Source of the DNA: Acetobacteraceae bacterium
GTDB taxonomy: Bacteria; Pseudomonadota; Alphaproteobacteria; Acetobacterales; Acetobacteraceae
Direction: 5' to 3'
Length of the DNA stretch: 14,079 nt
Assembly: GCA_947475475.1 (NCBI GenBank)
Contig: CANJOG010000015.1
Coordinates: 1-14,079, forward strand
Shown: piece after piece, positions 11,805 through 14,079 of the stretch
Position numbering within the stretch: position 1 is the first letter of the stretch
Layout: each line of letters starts with the position of its first letter
Notes under the pieces: model-generated
Database searches by the model: none
Told to the model about the DNA's origin: nothing
What the model saw: the letters and a program-made list of their open reading frames with translations, nothing else
Position numbers and translations under genes: made by a program

Positions 11805-12845
11805 TTACACGTAAGGTGCGCGCTCCATCGGCACGCCGCGCGTCATCATCTGCGCGTATTCCAGCGGCAGAGCACTGACCGCATCCAGCGCCTTCAGCTC
11901 ATCGGCGGACAGCTTCACCTCGGTGGCGCGCAGATTGCCGGCCACCTGGTCGGCCCGGCGCGAGCCGAACATTGCACTCGTCAACCCGGGCTGATGCAGC
12001 AGCCAGGCCAGAGCAATCTGGCCGGGATCGACCCCATGGCCCTGCGCGATCGGGCGCATCACGTCGATGATATCAAAGATCTTGTCCTGATTCAGCGTCG
12101 GCGAAATCCCGCCTGCCAACCGGGTGCCGGCTTCCGGCTTGGCCCCGCGCTGATGCTTGCCCGAGAGCAGCCCACCGAGCAGCGCGCCCCACGCCATGAT
12201 GCCCACACCATGATCGCGCGCGGACGGAACCACTTCCTTTTCGAGCTCGCGCGTGCCGATCGACCACTGGCTCTCGACCATCACGAAACGCTCGAGATTC
12301 TTGCGCTCGGAAATGCCACAGGCCTTGGCGATCTGCCAGCCGGCATAGTTGGAGCAGCCGATGTAGCGGACCCGGCCGGAGCGGACGATGTCATCCAGCG
12401 CCCGCATCGTCTCTTCCAGCGGGGTCGCCGGATCGAAGAAATGGATCATCCAGAGATCGACGTAATCCATGCCGAGCCGCTTGAGGCTGGCATCGATGGC
12501 GCTGGTCAGATAGCCGCGCGAGGAGCCGACGGCGTTGCGCACCTGTGTGCCGACACGCCCGCCAACCTTGGTGGCGACCACCACCTCATTGCGGGCGATG
12601 CCAAGCTCGCGGAGCGAAGCGCCGACGATCTGCTCGGACTGGCCCGACGCATAGGTATCGGCAGTGTCGATGAAATTGACACCGCCATCGATTGCCGCCT
12701 TGACGATTTCCTTGGCGATTGTGGTGTCGAGCCCACCGAGCGTCTTCCAGGTCGGCACCGCCAGATCGGCGCCACCGAAAGTGTTGGTGCCGAGGCACAG
12801 TTCTGAAACCAGCAGTCCGCTATTGCCCATCCGGCGGTAACGCAT
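11805..12845 (-). CDS. Aldo/keto reductase, 346 aa
   Basis: A cytoplasmic NADPH-dependent oxidoreductase with a (beta/alpha)8 barrel, of the AKR group close to YajO/YghZ-like or tas-type enzymes. Seen in order are MRYRRMGNSGLLVSELCLGT (1-20), FIDTADTYASGQSE (58-71, carrying catalytic D60 and Y65), K93 in ATKVGGR, and H135 in LWMIHFFDP, which completes the tetrad. GCSNYAGWQ (163-171) and FGSRRADQVAGNL (293-305) form the NADPH site. Length and motifs are normal, so it should be active on aldehydes, ketones or sugars, substrate unknown. The start at 12845 is preferred because GGGGAG lies about 8 bases upstream. The ATG at 12863 would place that site inside the gene. A TTGACG box at 12909-12914 could serve as its -35, with a poor -10. 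Confidence 0.9.
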   Translation of the reverse strand: MRYRRMGNSGLLVSELCLGTNTFGGADLAVPTWKTLGGLDTTIAKEIVKAAIDGGVNFIDTADTYASGQSEQIVGASLRELGIARNEVVVATKVGGRVGTQVRNAVGSSRGYLTSAIDASLKRLGMDYVDLWMIHFFDPATPLEETMRALDDIVRSGRVRYIGCSNYAGWQIAKACGISERKNLERFVMVESQWSIGTRELEKEVVPSARDHGVGIMAWGALLGGLLSGKHQRGAKPEAGTRLAGGISPTLNQDKIFDIIDVMRPIAQGHGVDPGQIALAWLLHQPGLTSAMFGSRRADQVAGNLRATEVKLSADELKALDAVSALPLEYAQMMTRGVPMERAPYV

Positions 12846-12934
12846 GGCGTTTTCTCCCCTCATTCACAGTCGAATTGTGGCGCGCACCATGCGGTCAGCC
12901 ACGCCGCGCGTCAAACCCGCCGGAGGGTGGGCCC

Positions 12935-13354
12935 CTATGCGGAGGGGGATTCGGCAATCACCATCCACACCACGCCGAACCGGTCCGCCACCATGCCGAA
13001 GGAGGGCGAGAAGAAGGTCGGGCAGAGTGGCATCCGCACCTGCCCACCCTCACCCAGCGCCGCGAACAGGCTCGCCGCCTGCGCCGCACTCTTTGCCGCA
13101 ATCGAGAGGCCGAAGCCCTGGAAACTGGCGGCGCCCGAGCACATCCCGTCGGACGCCATCACCGTGGTATCGCCGATCCGCAGCGAGGCATGCATGATCT
13201 TGTCGGCCCCGCCAGGCGGAATCATGCCGGCCGCACCATCCGGATTATCCCCGAAACGCATCTTCATCTGCACTTCGGCGCCGAGCACGCTCTGGTAGAA
13301 GGCGATGGCCTCCTCGCAGCGTCCTTCGAAAAACAGTTAGGGCTGCACGCTCAT
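12935..13354 (-). pseudogene. PhnB-like VOC family protein interrupted by an in-frame TAA at codon 6
   Basis: Read from the ATG at 13354 the frame gives MSVQP, then TAA (13337-13339), then LFFEGRCEEAIAFYQSVLGA and on without interruption to the stop at 12935. The continuing protein (139 codons in all) matches the PhnB/YjdN-type vicinal oxygen chelate fold, with IMHASLRIGDTTVMASDG in the middle and RFGVVWMV near the end. The family normally has tyrosine at the stop position (PYLxF), so a single TAC-to-TAA change explains it. The start has GAGG about 8 bases upstream and sits nine bases after the pseudouridine synthase stop. Without readthrough, only a downstream restart (for example GTG 13288) could make protein, losing the first beta-strand and helix. 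It may be a recent pseudogene or a sequencing error. Confidence 0.85.
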
Positions 13355-13363
13355 TCCGTGTCC

Positions 13364-14044
13364 TCACCTTTCTGGCCGCCAGCCGCATGCCATTTGCGCG
13401 GGGCGCATGTGGGGTGGTGGCGGAGCCCAGGCGGACACCGCCGGATCGAGCGAAAGCGTGAGCCCGCGGGCCAGCAGATGCAAGGGCGCGGCATGTGACA
13501 ATTGCGTCAGATTTCCGCCGTAAATCGGATCGCCGAGGATCGGCAAACCCAGCGTCGCGCAATGCACCCGCACCTGATGTGTCCTCCCGGTGCGCGGCGA
13601 AATCTCCAGCCAGGACAGCGCGCCATCCGCTGAGACGCCACGCAGCCGCCATTCGCTCACCGCACGCTGCCCCCGCGGATCGACCACCATGCGCCAGCCG
13701 CCGGATTTGCTGGTGACCCGCAGCAACGGCGCATCGACGATACCACCCTCGCCCTCGGGCCGGCCGGCCACCACCGCCCAATAGGTCTTGGCCGCCCGCC
13801 CCGCCGCGAACTCCGCCTGCGCCGCCAGCAATGCCGTCTTGCGCAGCGCGATCACCAGGCAGCCGGACGTGTCGGCATCCAGCCGATGCGCCAGCCAGGG
13901 TCCGTCCTTGCCTTTGCGGGCCAGCGCCGGAAAACAATCCTCCACCGAGGCGCCACCGCGCGGACCGGCATGCACCGCCAGCCCGGCGGGCTTGTCGATG
14001 ACCACGAAACGCGCATCGCGATAGAGGATCGGATAAGGAAGCAT
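13364..14044 (-). CDS. RluA-family RNA pseudouridine synthase, 226 aa
   Basis: A cytoplasmic enzyme that isomerises specific uridines in rRNA or tRNA to pseudouridine. The opening ILYRDARFVVIDKPAGLAVH (6-25) is the usual first strand with the KPAG motif. The catalytic motif AHRLDADTSG (52-61) puts the nucleophile at D56. KTYWAVVAG (86-94) follows, and ISPRTGRTHQVRVH (148-161) with LGDPIYGG (170-177) forms the other conserved blocks. There is no N-terminal S4 domain, so it resembles the short RluA/TruC-like members rather than RluC/RluD. The target site is not predictable. The C-terminus is proline-rich (AWAPPPPHMRPAQ). ATG 14044 has AAGAAGAG just upstream and fits the family start. It precedes the VOC gene by nine bases, so the two are probably one transcript. 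Confidence 0.92.
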   Translation of the reverse strand: MLPYPILYRDARFVVIDKPAGLAVHAGPRGGASVEDCFPALARKGKDGPWLAHRLDADTSGCLVIALRKTALLAAQAEFAAGRAAKTYWAVVAGRPEGEGGIVDAPLLRVTSKSGGWRMVVDPRGQRAVSEWRLRGVSADGALSWLEISPRTGRTHQVRVHCATLGLPILGDPIYGGNLTQLSHAAPLHLLARGLTLSLDPAVSAWAPPPPHMRPAQMACGWRPER

Positions 14045-14079
14045 CGCTCTTCTTGGCAGCCCCCCGGCTTGCCTGTCTA

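Noticed and set aside
11799..11817. Small hairpin CTTAC-AC-GTAAG over the aldo/keto reductase stop
   Set aside because: The arms are only five bases, extension requires a bulge and there is no T-tract; too weak to call a terminator.
11724..12806. 360-codon plus-strand frame opposite the aldo/keto reductase
   Set aside because: It is antisense to a reductase with an intact catalytic tetrad; no motif was recognised in the plus-strand translation.
12909..12914. TTGACG box upstream of the aldo/keto reductase as a full promoter
   Set aside because: The -35 is acceptable, but no reasonable -10 follows at 16-18 bases; mentioned under the gene only.
1..14079. Mobile element, phage, toxin-antitoxin, CRISPR, tRNA or defence cluster
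   Set aside because: I saw no integrase, transposase, direct-repeat array, tRNA-like cloverleaf, nuclease-helicase pairing or small toxin-antitoxin pair. The only nuclease-like protein is RmuC, a common core gene.

Overview
The window is GC-rich, and its codons strongly favour G or C at the third position. It encodes typical alphaproteobacterial chromosomal proteins: electron-transfer flavoprotein, HIG1-type twin-membrane protein, YbiO-like channel, RmuC, and an ankyrin protein ending in GFLGFG. I infer an alphaproteobacterium, perhaps Rhodospirillales/Acetobacteraceae, but the lineage is only a tentative reading. No tRNA, rRNA, CRISPR, phage or transposase gene was seen. The window reads as ordinary core/accessory chromosome with dense gene packing and no gene-free stretch longer than 300 bases.

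Layout. The left edge holds the first 17 codons of etfB (minus) behind a good promoter candidate, then a 62-residue HIG1-family membrane protein (minus). A plus-strand pair follows: a 794-residue MscS/YbiO-type mechanosensitive channel whose end overlaps a 2-oxoglutarate/Fe(II) dioxygenase. This pair converges on an exported S10 serine carboxypeptidase (minus), with a perfect 18-bp-arm palindrome between them. Divergent from the peptidase is rmuC (plus), whose stop codon abuts that of an exported SGNH/GDSL hydrolase (minus). A divergent control region with two inverted repeats separates the hydrolase from a plus-strand operon of a MarR regulator and two tandem Bcr/CflA-type drug exporters. The right third is all on the minus strand: a secreted ankyrin protein, an aldo/keto reductase, a PhnB-like VOC protein interrupted by an in-frame stop at codon 6, and an RluA-family pseudouridine synthase.

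How they work together. The clearest functional unit is marR-mfs-mfs, a self-regulated efflux operon whose operator probably also touches the promoter of the divergent hydrolase. The channel and dioxygenase genes are translationally linked by overlap, but no shared pathway is evident. The rest look like independent housekeeping or envelope genes. I found no convincing new defence or mobile system. The observations most worth a second look are the broken VOC gene, the intergenic palindrome, the MarR operator arrangement, the tandem exporter duplication and the internal repeat in RmuC.
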